Below are positions 35,114 through 47,030 of a stretch of DNA of 64,000 bases, piece after piece. The position numbers and the translations under genes are program-made. The stretch lies in contig OY986968.1 of NCBI GenBank assembly GCA_963920575.1, positions 22,512,129 to 22,576,128 of the forward strand. Reading direction: 5' to 3'. The notes beneath the pieces were generated by a model, which was not told the DNA's origin, did no database searches, and saw only the letters and a program-made list of their open reading frames with translations. Source of the stretch: Narthecium ossifragum (taxonomy: Eukaryota; Streptophyta; Magnoliopsida; Dioscoreales; Nartheciaceae). Position 1 is the stretch's first letter; every line of letters begins with the position of its first letter.

Positions 35114-37952
35114 TAGGAGTGGCAATCCGGGTCGTGACCCGCGAACCCGACCCTACTCGACCCGAAATAAACAGGTTCGAGTTTGGTATAATCGGGTTCG
35201 GATCATAAACGGATCGACCCGTTTATGACCCGCGAATAAACGGGTCGGGTCGGGTTGACCCGCGGGTTAGGCGGGTCAACCCGTTTATCCCTTCACCTTA
35301 CACTAACCTCAACTCCTCTCAGGCTCTCACCCTCTCCTCCTCCCTTGCCTCTCTGCCTCCCCCCCCGCCGCCCGATCTCCCTCTCCTCCACTCCTCTCAC
35401 CCTCTCCTCCTCCCTTGCCTCTCTGCTCCCCCCCCGGCCGCCCGATCTCCCTCTCCCTCCACCCCTCCACTCCTCTCACCCTCTCCTCCTCCCTTGCCTC
35501 TCTGCTCCCCCCCCCCCCCCCCTCCATCACCCGATCTCCCTCTCCCTCCACTCCTCTCACGGTCTCACCCTCTCCTCCTCCCTAGCCTCTCTGCTCCCCC
35601 CTGATGAGTGCATGAAAGTGCACTCTGAACATAACTAAGAGCAGCTTATTTGTTTAGTTTTCATGATTAATATAGGTGATTTCGTCCGTATATGTTGCTT
35701 CACAAAGTTATTTATATTATGCAGGAAATTGGAGCTAAAAGAAGCTGAAAAGAGTATATGGATCAACTTTAAAGATTAAATTGTACCTTCTCATGAAGAA
35801 CCAGATGATGTGCCATATATGGTTGGAAAGCTCTTGAATTCTAGATTCTGGAGAATTTTACGGTTCGTGATTCCGAGTTTCCTAGAGGACGTTACGGCAA
35901 TTTTAGTACCAATGGCGCAGTCTGGATGACAAAACAGTAAATACGCTGAAAAGTCCGATCGATCCGACACCTAGGGTCCGATCGATCCGACTATGCAGAA
36001 ACCTGACAGAACGCATACTTTTCAGCTGTACACAGTCCGATCGATCCCTCCATCCATCCTACTGAGTCCGATCAATCCGACACCCATAGTCCGATCGATC
36101 CGACTATGCAGAAACCTACCAGAACGCATATTTTTCAGCTGTACACAGTCCGATCGATCCCTCCATCCATCCTACTGAGTCCCATCGATCCGACTCGGGC
36201 GTAGCAAGAAATTGAAGATTTTGATGAGTGGGATCGATCCTATACCTATAGAGGGATCGATCCTACTTTCCAGTGAAGAAAATCAACGGTTTAGATCTAA
36301 TCCGAGGATGGAGAGACTTTGGAGCTATAAATAGAAAACTTAGGGTTAATCAAAGGAGAGTTCTTGGACGTTTTTGGAGGCTTTTTTCTGGACGTTTCCC
36401 AAAGGAAGAAGATGAAGGAATCTCCATCCATGGCCGAGTAATCCGCGGGCATGACGGACGGATGATCTAGCGAGGAATAGGGCTTCTTCTCCAACAATGG
36501 TTTATAGTTTTAATCTTTATTGTTAAACTCTTTTCTATGTATTGGATCTTCAAAGATTATTTTCATATTATAGATTTCTATGTGGATGATTAATATTATG
36601 AATACAGTCATGCTTCTTTCATGATCTTATAATCCCATAGTTATCTCTTTTGATTCTCCTACCGAGTTTTACGAGACCTTTGCTATGCATTGCCCGTAGT
36701 GACAGCTGGTATTGTGTATTCTTAGGGATCTGGTAAGACAAGGTTGGGGCTCTATCCCATGAAATCTTTGCTATACATTGCCGATTGTGAGAGTTGGTAT
36801 TGTGTATTCTTAGAGATCCAGTTAGATAGAGTTAGAGCTTTGTCCCAATGAACTTTTGCTGCGCGTTGCCTGTAGTGACAGCCGGTATCGTGTATTCTTA
36901 GGTTTGGATTGGATGAAGTTAAAACTATAATAAGGAAGAATCAATCGTAGGAAGAGACATTTATATATTTTGTTAGGTTTATAGTTCCATATCTCCCAGT
37001 TAAGGTGATTGGGATGTGAATCCCTTAACTGAGTATTATATGAACCATTGAGAAGAGAAGAACCTAAATCCGAGTGAGGTGATTCCTGAAGCCTAGCCTT
37101 ATTAAAATCCTGATATCCTTAGTTAATCTTATATTTCAATTAAATCCTTTGATCTAATTTAGTTAATTCTTAAGTTCTCGTTTGTCTTCAATTAATTGTT
37201 ATTTGTGTTTTGAATGTTTTCTGCTTGTCTCTCTGTGGGTTCGACCTCTCTTATGTTGTACTGCACCGCGACCGCTGTGCGTGACACATTTGAGCGACAT
37301 CACCCCCGCCCCCTGATCTCTCTTACCCTCCACCGATCCACCCTCTCCATGACCGCGTAACCCCTTCTCCTCTCCAACTAGCAGCAGCGCGGCCCCCTGG
37401 TCCTCCACGGCCTCCGCCCCCCACTCCCTCCCATCGCCGTCCTCGACCTCCCCGAGGTCACCTCAGCGCCGACCACGACCGCCACCGACCACGGTCGCCA
37501 CCGACCACGACCGCCACCGACCACGGTCACCACCGACCACGACCGCCACCGACTACGAAGCCCCACTGTCGTCCACGACTCAGATCCGGCTGCTTCCCGG
37601 CCAGATCTGTGACCCCCTCGCCGCTACGACTCATATCCGGTCAGATCCGGCTGTTTCCGAGCCATATCCGGCAAGATCCGGCCAGATCTGGCTGTTTCCC
37701 GGCCAGATCCGGCTGCCGGTGCCGCCTCTCCCTCCTAGGTCGTAGCGGGTTGTCGTGGCGGGTCAACCCAAACCCGATCTGACCCATTTAATAAACGGGT
37801 TAGACGGGTCGGGTCGGGTTGACCCGTTTATAAATGGGTCGGGTTTGGGTTTATAAATTGGACCCGTTTATTAAATGGGTCGGGTTCGGGTTTGGTCTTT
37901 AATAAACGTGTCAGTGCACGACCCGACCCGCGAACCCGAATTGCCACCCCTA
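35114..37952. mobile_element. Non-autonomous hAT transposon no. 3 with a solo LTR nested inside
   Basis: The ends are TAGGAGTGGCAATCCGGGT and, on the minus strand, TAGGGGTGGCAATTCGGGT, flanked by a perfect 8-bp duplication GTAGTGGC (35106-35113 and 37953-37960). Subterminal regions are dense in GGGTCGGGT/GACCCG words. Removing the nested LTR (35602-37302 plus one 5-bp copy) leaves about 1.13 kb. The interior has C/T-rich tandem units (CTCTCACCCTCTCCTCCTCC, 35320-35600) and a CCACCGACCACGACCG-type minisatellite (37480-37560). No transposase is seen. Ends and style resemble hAT no. 1. Confidence 0.93.
35602..37302 (+). mobile_element. Solo LTR of family A, copy 1 (1,701 bp)
   Basis: It begins TGATGAGTGCATGAAAGTGC and ends TTTGAGCGACATCA, flanked by CCCCC on both sides (35597-35601 and 37303-37307), which fits a 5-bp duplication although the sequence is low complexity. 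It is homologous along its length to the copy at 42627-44245. TATA box TATAAATA at 36326-36333, preceded by a GATCGATCC array (35955-36260) made of two tandem units of about 111 bases. There is no internal domain, so it is a solo LTR left by recombination. It is nested in hAT no. 3. Confidence 0.9.
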
Positions 37953-38060
37953 GTAGTGGCGCTTGTTGGGGCCGCTAGGGACACTGTTGGTTGTGTTTGA
38001 GAACAGTTTCGCGTACTGTTCTCTGGCACCTACCCTTGAAGGGTTGTGTAGTTGCAAGTA

Positions 38061-39584
38061 TGATACGACTTGAAAAGTGTCGTGGCTTAACAAGTCTAAC
38101 CAAAATTACAATAAATTCCGGTGCTCTACTTTAACTACTGAGAATTAGTAGATAGTGGAGAGTCCGATTCGAGTCTATAGGGATTTAAGTGATTGAGATC
38201 GAACACTTAGCAAATTTCCTACCAAAGAGTTGAGACAAGATTGCAGGTTGAAATTAAACTAAACTTATACTAAATGATTTATGAATATGAGAGAAAGGAC
38301 CACAGGATTTTTAATCAGTAACTAAGGATCTACCAAGTCTTCCTAAGATCAGGGCATGCAAACACGATGAATGACTTCCTAAAAGTTGATAATTGAATGG
38401 CTAGTTCTCCTTATCACTCAGCAAGTTCTGGTTAGGATTCCTTATTGGCAAGAACAATTATCTAATTGTCAGTGACCGAATGATTAGTTACGTTCACTGC
38501 TAATGGACCCTCTTATCAGGATGAGTTCATCGCAATTAATAACATGAATATGGATCTAGGTATAAGATCGAAATGACTTCGCATCTCGATAGCCAAAACT
38601 ACAAAGGTAAGATGCATGAAGGATTAGGGATAGAACGTAGTGGGACTAGCACTACTATAGTGGGACTAGCACTATACAATCCCTAATCACGAAGAAGATT
38701 CCATTCGAGATATCATGGGACTAGCATGATCCTCTTATTTGGATGAATCCAATCCAAGCCCTAGCATACACAAGCTCTAGAATCAAATGCAAGCAAGAAC
38801 GATTCATACATTCAGCAAGAAATCAACACCAAGATATACGAAAATAGAATCAATCCATATAATCCAAATAATCGTGTATACAAACCCTAGATCTAAGAAA
38901 TCCCTAGTAAAAACTCTAGTTACATCATAAGAATCACATGGTTAGGGTTTTAGTTACTCATCTTCAGGGGTTGATCCATCAGTGGAAGTTGATAATCTCC
39001 TCCCGCCATGGATCTCCTCCAAAGAATCGCCGAAGAAAAGTGTAGAAAAAGATAGGAAAACTCTCTCCAAAAACGTCTGGAAAAAGCTCCCAAAAATCCC
39101 TAAACAATGACTACTTATAGCCCAGGAAATAACCTCCCACGGATTAGATCTGAGCCGTTGATTTTTGCCCCTGGCCGAGTCGGATCGATCGGTCTCTTGG
39201 AGTTGGATCGATCCGACTCCTTTAATTGCAGGTAACGCCCGAGCTGGATCGATCGCGCCTGTCGAGTCCGATCGATCGTGCACATGTTGTTACGCTACGT
39301 CCCGTGGAGGATCGATCCATCTAGTCGAGTTCGATCGATCCTTCTGCTTGCTCTTTGTCCACATGCTAGGCACGTTGGATCGATCGCTCCCTTAGAGTTG
39401 GATCGATCCAACTTTCCAGAATTGCCAAATTGTGCTCCTTTTAGGCTTTTAGCTCCAAAGTCGATCTAACTCATCGTAGGGTCTGTTATACCTGAAATGG
39501 GATAAAAGTAGTCAGTGCAGCATTGCTCGGGGCCCAACAAAGCCAAATTGCAATGGTGTTTTGTGCACTTCTCAAGTCTTATCA
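38061..39584 (-). mobile_element. LTR of family C, copy 2 (minus orientation)
   Basis: On the minus strand it begins TGATAAGACTTGAGAAGTG, and the other end reads TGATACGACTTGAAAAGTG on plus, so the termini form an unusually long imperfect inverted repeat (16 of 19). A GATCGATC array at 39175-39420 precedes a TATA-like GGGCTATAAGTAG (minus, about 39122-39110). Flanks AAGTA and AACAA do not form a clear duplication, so one side may have been lost or rearranged. A 19-bp repeat TAGTGGGACTAGCACTA is doubled near 38640-38676. Confidence 0.6.
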
Positions 39585-40739
39585 AACAACATATAAATAA
39601 TACAATATTGCAAAGCTCGATTAATCGAATTAAAGCAAACAAACTACTAATTTCGAAAAAACATAACTTTCAATCTAACCGTCCGATTGACGTAAAACGT
39701 GATATGCCCACTTAATAACATACCCCGATCACATATCCAAAGATCGGATCAATCGAATAATGAAAAACCAATTAATCTCACTAACTAAACTGACTGCTAT
39801 GTTTTACACAGTCAGGCCATTTAATTCACTAAAACTCGTACATAAATGCGAAAATGTGAAATCAGATGAAATTGAAAGCTAACTCAGATATCTACAACTT
39901 TCATATTGAAGATCAACTGAGATCATACACGTACCGCTCTGTAATCAAGCTCAAACATAGTTGTTCGAATTAAAACAAAAATCTGGGAATAAATCAAGGA
40001 AAACCTACTTAAATCCGGTTAAATCCAACCAAAATCCAATCAAACCTCAAACATATATTAAGCATACCTAGGAGCACTATCTAGCATAGATTGATCAACT
40101 AATTAAGCATTCAAACAACCAAGAACACCTAATCAAGCGTAAGAGTGAAGAATCCTACCAAACTATGGAAATCATTGATTAATCCGTGTAGGCAAGACCT
40201 TGATGTGTTCCTCTCCTTGCTGCCTACCTCTCCAAGCCTCTGGATCGAGCTCTCTCCTTGAATTGATGCAACGGTGAAGAGAGAAGAGAAAAAGAGAAAA
40301 CAGAGGGTTCCCGCGAATTCTTATAGACCCGTGTCCGATCGGTGACTCAACCAACGGCCGATCGGTTTATGTCGGTTCAGTGTCCTTATCCAGACATGTC
40401 AAAGGCGGTGCCGATATAGGGTCCAACTGATCACTCGTTGGAGTGACCGATCGCCCTTGGGCCGCCAGCTGTCCAAAAGACAAGCTTCCGTGCGCTCAAG
40501 CTCGGATCTTTCGATCCCAAGTTCGCTTATGGTTCTAACATGCATATACATCATTCATAAGGCTATGTGTGCACTACATGGGTGTGAAACCGACTGTCAT
40601 GGTGCAATTTACAAAATTACCCTTGGGTTCCAAAATCAACAATGCGATCAGACAGATCGCGCTCGATGCAGAAACATGCCAACTAGGCACAACCCCCAAC
40701 CAATGGGGTCAAGCCAGGTCAGAAGAATAGGTCCTCACA
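39585..40739 (-). mobile_element. Truncated 3' LTR of the minus-strand gag-only element
   Basis: Read on minus it starts TGTGAGGACCTATTC at 40739 and runs leftward through sequence homologous to the LTR at 42304-46014, breaking off where family C copy 2 begins. Just outside its start, on the internal side, is the minus-strand phrase AATTTCGTGACGAAATTT, a form of the sequence that ends Ty3-type pol before the polypurine tract. TATA-like GGGTCTATAAGAATT is on minus at about 40313-40327, with GATCGG words further upstream. Confidence 0.72.
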
Positions 40740-41049
40740 ACCTAACATCTTTAAAAAAATTTCGTCACGAAATTCAATAAGGATAGGGCCGGGAAAAAGA
40801 AAACAAACTAGTCCTACCTGCACCAACAAAGGTACAGGCTAGGGGTACCAATGCTCACAACAAGGAAACTACCTGCTGGGGCTTGCTGAAGCAACTGTTG
40901 GGGCTGGTAAGTCGGCTAAGCCTCGTCTGGGTACTCTCTGTCAGGTAGCGCGCACACCTGTCCTCCGTAGTCTCCTCTGCCTCTTCGAGCTCCCGCCCTC
41001 TGCCCCTGTCCAACCTAAGGCGCTCTGCCTCAACCTCCTTGCGGCACCA

Positions 41050-42101
41050 CAGTCTACGTGCCTAGCAGCAGACAGTCCCTATTGTAGTACCCCAACTGTC
41101 GACACTGGTGACACAGTGTTGGTCCGCGCTCCGACTACTGACCCCGACCTCCTCCCCAAGGAGCCTACTGAGTGGGTTCTATCGTCATTATGGGTTGGTC
41201 GCCCTAGAGGGGCTGCTGTTGGTACTGGTATTGAGTTGGTTGGTACTGCTGTTGGTGCCATGGGTACCTCTCCTCCCTCCAAGGACCTCCTCCACCCTGA
41301 ACTCTCTGTGACTGCTCTCCATCGCTAGTACTCACAGAAGGTACCGACCGGACTGCTCTCGGCCTCTCCTGGCAATGACCCTCCACTGCCAGTGCAGCAC
41401 CCAACACTGCCGAGTATGTGGTCGCTTGCTGCACGACGATCAGTCTCCGGATCTATGCTCGGAGCCCGCTCTCAAACAGATGGGCTCTTACAGTAGGGTC
41501 AGCTGCCACTGGTTCAGCGTAGCGTGCAAGGTGGGTGAATCTGGTGGCGAACTGTTGAACTGAGAGAACACCCTGGGTGGAGGGTGAGGTACTCTTCGAT
41601 CATGGCCACCCGCGTACTATAGGGAAAGTACGTGTTGAGGAAAGTGGCACAGAACTCTGACCACGACAACTGCTCTACTCCTGCCCTGGTGGCCTGGGCG
41701 GTGCACCACAAGTCCAAGGCGTTTTCGTCGAGCTGGAACATCGCGAGTTTGACCCGGAGAGGGTCATCCTCCCCAAACAAAAGTTCAAGCACACGAGTGA
41801 CCTCCTCCAGCCACTCGTTCGCCACTGCCTTATCCCCACTCCGACCACTGAATCTGGGAGGGTTTAGCCGCCGAAAGTCGAGAATCTCTGACACAAAAGA
41901 CCACCCAGCAATGGGAGGGAGAACTTCCCTACCGCGGAAGGAAGCTTCCCCCAGCCCGTTGCCATCTACTGAAGCTGCCTCTCGTACTGGTGCAGGTGTC
42001 CGGTGTTGACGCCTCTCGACCTCTATGGCCCGCCGGGCAGGGCGCTTATCGTGCGACCCACCTCGGATGCTCACAGGAGAACCCTCAAACTGCCATGCCA
42101 T
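41050..42101 (-). pseudogene. gag of a Ty3-type element, broken (minus strand)
   Basis: From ATG at 42101 the frame runs 195 codons: a basic/Pro N-terminus, then FRRLNPPRFSGRSGDKAVANEW, LAMFQLDENALDLW and LSWSEFCATFLNTYFP, the retrotransposon capsid fold of plant Ty3 elements. After a frameshift near 41540 the homology continues in another frame (HLARYAEPVAADPTVRAHLF) with stops, to a zinc-knuckle-like CHQCRQLGYYNRDC in which the CCHC histidine is Tyr (about 41110-41070). No protease, RT or integrase follows before the 3' LTR, so the element was gag-only or internally deleted. It sits 200 bases after the primer-binding site. Confidence 0.85.
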
Positions 42102-42284
42102 CTACACAACCACCAGAGACACGATAATCTACTCGTCAAAGACCAAAACAAGCATCAATCAATAAAGCAAAAGCACATCACACAAGAGCGCAAACAAACA
42201 TGCATGGATGTTCTAACCCTAGAATTATCCCAACTCATACTCAAAACCTTAACCATAAACCTAATCCTATACTTGAGACCTACA

Positions 42285-42303
42285 GCCTACTTTGATACCA
42301 AGT
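42285..42303 (-). other. Primer-binding site of the minus-strand element
   Basis: Directly after the LTR end TGTAACA (minus) comes ACTTGGTATCAAAG, very close to the TGGTATCAGAGC complement of initiator-Met tRNA used by many plant LTR elements. Confidence 0.75.
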
Positions 42304-45300
42304 TGTTACACCCCGACCCAGAAAGCCCAACTGGTTCGTGGCGTGAGGGTTCCTAATCTATCCAATCCACATGTGGTGCATATATATAACAATTATCACA
42401 ACTAATTTAAACAATTTATATGAGGCTAAAATTGTAATCTCCAATATTAAATCAAAATATACTAATATAATATTATCAAAACTTCTCGAAGAGGGAAATT
42501 ATACATTTAACATAATACTCGAAGGATGTCTATAAACAAAATTGTCAAATTGACAATAAGATCTTCAGAAACCTCAAACGCCTAAAGAAGTCGACACTCC
42601 ATCAAGAGCTGATCCGCTATGAGCTATGATGAGTGCATGAAAGTGCACTCTGAACATGACTAAGAGCAGCTTGTTTGCTTAGTTTTCATGATTAATATAG
42701 ATGATTCATTCGTATATGTTGCTTCACAAAGTTATTTGTATTATGCAGGAAATTGAAGCAAAGACGGGTTTTTAACGCCAAAATTGTACCTTCTTGAAAT
42801 GAACCAGATGAAGTTCCATACATTGTTGTAAAGCTCTTGAAGTCTAGTTTCTGTAGAATTTTACGGTTCGTGATTCCGAGTTTCCTAGAGAAAGTTCTAG
42901 TGCTTTTACTACAATCAGCGCAGGGCAGAATAGCAGAAGAAATACGCAGAGAATAAGAGATCGATCTCTTTCCAAAAGAGATCGATCCCTTATGCACCTA
43001 GAGATGACCGTGAGGGGAAAGCTGAATCCGAAATAAAGGGATCGATCTTCTTTCCAAAAGAGATTGATCCGAACCTGGAAACGCTAGCATCCGTGGGAAG
43101 ATGATCGATCCGTTTGTAAAGGAGATCGATCTTGGTCGAGCAAAATCTAGATCCCGAGTTCACGGAAGGAAGAAGATCGATCTCTTTTCAAAGGGGGATC
43201 GATCTCTTTTGGCGCTGCGGGAAAGATCAAGGGCTGAGATCTAATCCGAGTTAGGGTTTCACAAAAGCCTATAAATAGACTTCTTGGGGAGATTTTTGGG
43301 GAGTTCTTGGACGTTTTTGGAGGCTCTTTTCTGGACTTTTTCCAAAGGGAGAAGATGAAGGAAACTCCATCCATGGCCGAGTAATCCGCGGGCATGGCGG
43401 ATGGATGATCTAGCGAGGACTAGGGCTTCTTCTCCAACGATGGTTCATAGTTTCAATCTTTATTGTTAAACTCTTTTCTATGTATTGGATTTTCAAAGAT
43501 TATTTTCATATTATAGATTTCTATGTGGATGATTAATATTATGAATCCAGTCATGCTTCTTTCATGATCTTATAATCCCATAGTTATATCTTTTGATTAT
43601 CCTACCAAGTCTTGCGAGACCTTTGCTATGCATTGCCCGTAGTGACAGCTGGTATTGTGTATTCTTAGGGATCTTGTAAGACAAGGTTGGGGCTCTATCC
43701 CGATGAATCTTTGCTATGCATTGCCGATTGTGAGAGTTGGTATTGTGTATTCTTAGAGATCCGGTTAGATAGAGTTAGGGCTTTGTCCCTCTGAACTTTT
43801 GCTGCGCGTTGCCTGTAGTGACAGCCGGTATCGTGTATTTTTAGGTTTGGGTTGGATGAAGTTAGAACTATAATAAGGAAGAATCAATCGTAAGAAGAGA
43901 CATTTATATATCTTGTTAGGTTTATAGTTCCATATCTTCCGGTTAAGGTGATTGGGATGTGAATCCCTTGACTGAGTATCATATGAACCACTGAGAAGAG
44001 AAGAACCTAAATCCGAGTGAAGTGATTCCTGAAGCCTAGCCTTATCAAAATCCTGATTTCTTTCGTTTACTCTATCTCATCATTACATCTTCGATCTATT
44101 TTCTTAACTTTTACGCTATTGATTGTTTTCGATACATTGTTATATGTGTTTATGGATTTTTCCTGCTTGTCTCTCTATGGAATTCGACCTCTCTTATGCT
44201 GTACTGCACCGCGACCGCTGTGCGTGACACATTTGAGCGATATCAAGCTACGAAAGCACTAGCGCCTTCACCTACCATCGCAACCCGGGTAGGACTGAGC
44301 AATAGGCTCAGCATGATTCTATACTACGTCACTCACAAGAAAAAGGAACTGCAACTGTGCCATCTCCCTCTGCCAAGCCTAAGGCTTTGCTAACTACATT
44401 AACAGAAAAGTAAACCACAACGAGAATCACGTTGGCTCTGAGCGCTCCTCGAAGTGTGCCCAACGAGGAACAAATGGGGTTTTCAGTGCATCTCCAATGC
44501 ATCACAAACCCCAAGACTGGTGAGAAACCGCCCCAAGGCGTAACAACAAATAAACCACCTTAAACTCGGCACAAGGGAAACGACATGACCTCTAAACCTC
44601 AAACACTATGATCTGGAGCTAGCTAAACAAACACCTCGATAATGCAATGATCACAGTAACAATCTCGCCCTAGACCTTGCTACCTCAGCCTCGGTTCCAA
44701 GGCTAGATCCGAGTTACCTGAGCCCTCGGATCGGCGATCAACCCATCGCCCACGTCCTAACCTTTATGCTTCTAATGCAATCCAATGCATGCAATGCTCA
44801 TACTCACAATTAACATTTAAAAATATGCAACAAGGTGTCATAATAATATATAGGGTTGGGCGTAGCATATAGCTCCCCAATGGTATCCATAGCAATGGTC
44901 TAAGGAAAGCGAATATTTTATTCTACACATCCCAATGGGCGTGACCCCCTTAGTTCAACCACATGCCACACACAGGGCCTACACATATAACATACCTCAA
45001 ATCACATATCCAAAGATCGGATCAATCGAATAATGAAAAACCACTTAATCTCACTAATTAAACTGACTGATCGGTTTTGCATAGCCTGGCTAGTTAATTT
45101 ACTAAATATCGGACATAAATCCAAAAAATGTGAAATCAGTTGGAATTAAAAGCTAACTCATATACCTACAACTTTTATGTTGAAGACCAACTAGGATCAT
45201 GCACTTACAGCTCTGTAATTAAGCTCAAACATAGATGTTCTAATTAAAATAGAAATCCGGGAACAAATCAAGGAAAACCCACTTGAATCTGTTTTAAATC

Positions 45301-46014
45301 CAACCAAAATCCAATCAAAGCTCAAACATATATTAAGCATACCTAGGAGCACCATCTCGCATAGATTGATCAACTAATTAAACATTTAAACAACCAAGAA
45401 CACCTAATCAAGCCTAAGAGTGAAGAATCCTACGTAACTATGCAAATCCTTGATTAGTCAGTGTAGGCAAGCCCTTGATATGTTCCTCTAGGTGCTACCG
45501 ACCTCTCCAAACCTCTGGATCGAGCTCCCTCCTCGAATTGATGCAACGATGAAGAGAGAAGAGAAAAAGAGAAAACAGAGGGTTCCCATGGATTCTAATA
45601 GACCTGTGTCCAATTGGTCGCTCAGCCAGCGACCGATCGGTCTATGTCGGTTCAACGTCCTTATCCGGACACGTCAAAGGCGGTGCCGACATAGGGTCTG
45701 ACCGATCGCTCCTTGGAGCAACCGATCGTTGTTGGGCCGCCAGCAGTCCTGAAGACAGGCTTCCGCGCACCCGAGCTTGGATCTTTCGATACCAAGCTCG
45801 CCTAAGGTTCTAACATTTATATACGTCATTCATAAGGCTGTGTGTGAACTACGCGGGTGTGAAGCTGACCGTCAAGGTGCAATTTACCAAATTACCATTG
45901 GCGTCCAAAATCAACAATGCTATTAGACAGATCGTGCTCGACGCGGAAACATGCCAACAAAGCATGGCCCCCAACCTACGGGGTCAAGCCAGGTCAGAGG
46001 AACGGGTCCTCACA
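42304..46014 (-). mobile_element. 5' LTR of the minus-strand gag-only element, split by a solo LTR
   Basis: On the minus strand it starts TGTGAGGACCCG at 46014 and ends GGGGTGTAACA at 42304. Excluding the nested family A solo LTR and one 5-bp duplication it is about 2.1 kb. It shares blocks with family B LTRs (AATTTGGTAAATTGCACCTT, GCGTAGTGCACACA-like, GGTTGATCGCCGATCCGAGG). CGATCGGTC words are at about 45590-45730. Confidence 0.8.
42627..44245 (+). mobile_element. Solo LTR of family A, copy 2 (1,619 bp)
   Basis: It begins TGATGAGTGCATGAAAGTGC and ends TTTGAGCGATATCA, with a perfect 5-bp duplication AGCTA (42622-42626 and 44246-44250). TATA box TATAAATA at 43270-43277. The GATCGATC array upstream (42950-43205) uses words such as AGAGATCGATCTCTT, unlike copy 1 although the flanking LTR sequence is nearly the same. 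It is nested in the minus-strand LTR. Confidence 0.94.
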
Positions 46015-47030
46015 ATATTAGTTGATCCACCTGAGCTCGAGGCAGATATGCGATGGCAGAGGTCAAAGACGGTGTTCTAGATTCTACAATGGCATCTCTA
46101 GGACCGCAGGATCGTTGACCTGAGTGACCAGGAGGCCGGATTTCTTTGTCTTAAAGTAACTACATCAGTGCTAAGGGTGATAGCCACCAATAGTTGTTAG
46201 AGAGGCTAGAGCAGCTTTAGTGGATTTGTCTACTCGTTGGAGGCAGATAGTTAGCTGGATGGAGTTTCAAGGACCAGATGCCATATGACTTTATCTTTGT
46301 TGTTCGCAACATCCCAGCTCTTATGACCAGAGTGATAGAGACCCAGGGTAGATATTCAGAGCTCGTGGAGATCCATGTTGCGGTTGGTACCGAGCATGTG
46401 ATTGAGGGTTGGACAACATTAGTATACGGAAGGTTGGCCTTCGATAGCAGTGTTATAGATCTTGCAGACCCATTGTAGCCCCTTCCAGTGTCAGAGTGGA
46501 AGTGGAAGCATATCATGGTGGATGCCATCACCATATTGCAGAAAACTCAGAGAGGACGATCCAAATCTTGGAAGACATATGTAGAACACGTGTCATCGAT
46601 GTAGGAGGCAGCTGGGAGGAGTGCGTCCCTTTACTGGAGTTTGCCTACATCAGCAATCATCTGTCCATACGGATGTTGTGCCATTCGAGGTGTAGCACAA
46701 CAATTCGTGTCATTCTTCCGATTGCTCGACAGAGGTTGTCAAAACATCACCCACCATTCCAAACGTCATCAAACAGTCCTCAGAGAGATTAGCACGGATC
46801 AGACAGAGACTCCTTATGACGCAGAGCATACGAGAGGGCTACACAGGTCAGAGGCGATGATCTTTGAGGTTCTCAGTTGATGACAGGATGTTCCTGAAGG
46901 CTCCTCTGTGCAGAGGATCAATCAGGGTTGGGAGAGAGAAGAGGCCGGACGAGGTGGGAGGCCATGGCTGCCCTACTCTGAGAGCCTGCACCGGAGCTAT
47001 GATGACGTAGAGTGATGATGACACCGAGCC
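46015..47030 (+). pseudogene. Decayed Ty3-type pol remnant, C-terminal integrase side
   Basis: At about 46535-46800 plus-strand reading gives SERTIQILEDICRTRVIDVGGSWEECVPLLEFAY, here quoted in parts, the well-conserved end of the integrase core of plant Ty3 elements. It is followed by fragments like RLARIRQRL and DDRMFLKAPL of the C-terminal region, with frameshifts and stops. The left part (46015-46500) is pol-like but too decayed to place. It leads directly into an LTR of family B. Confidence 0.72.

Larger units (their letters stand above)
34639..38060 (+). pseudogene. Decayed 5' internal region of the outer family B element (leader and gag remnant)
   Basis: Non-LTR sequence follows the primer-binding site from 34639 to 35113 and resumes at 37953-38060 after a hAT insertion. 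It retains only fragments resembling the start of gag (for example ATGACGTCTCAGG at about 34820) with many stops. It is a remnant without coding capacity. Confidence 0.5.

Noticed and set aside
35955..36260. CRISPR-like array because of short palindromic repeats with spacers
   Set aside because: Plant nuclear retrotransposon context, variable repeat words and irregular spacing.
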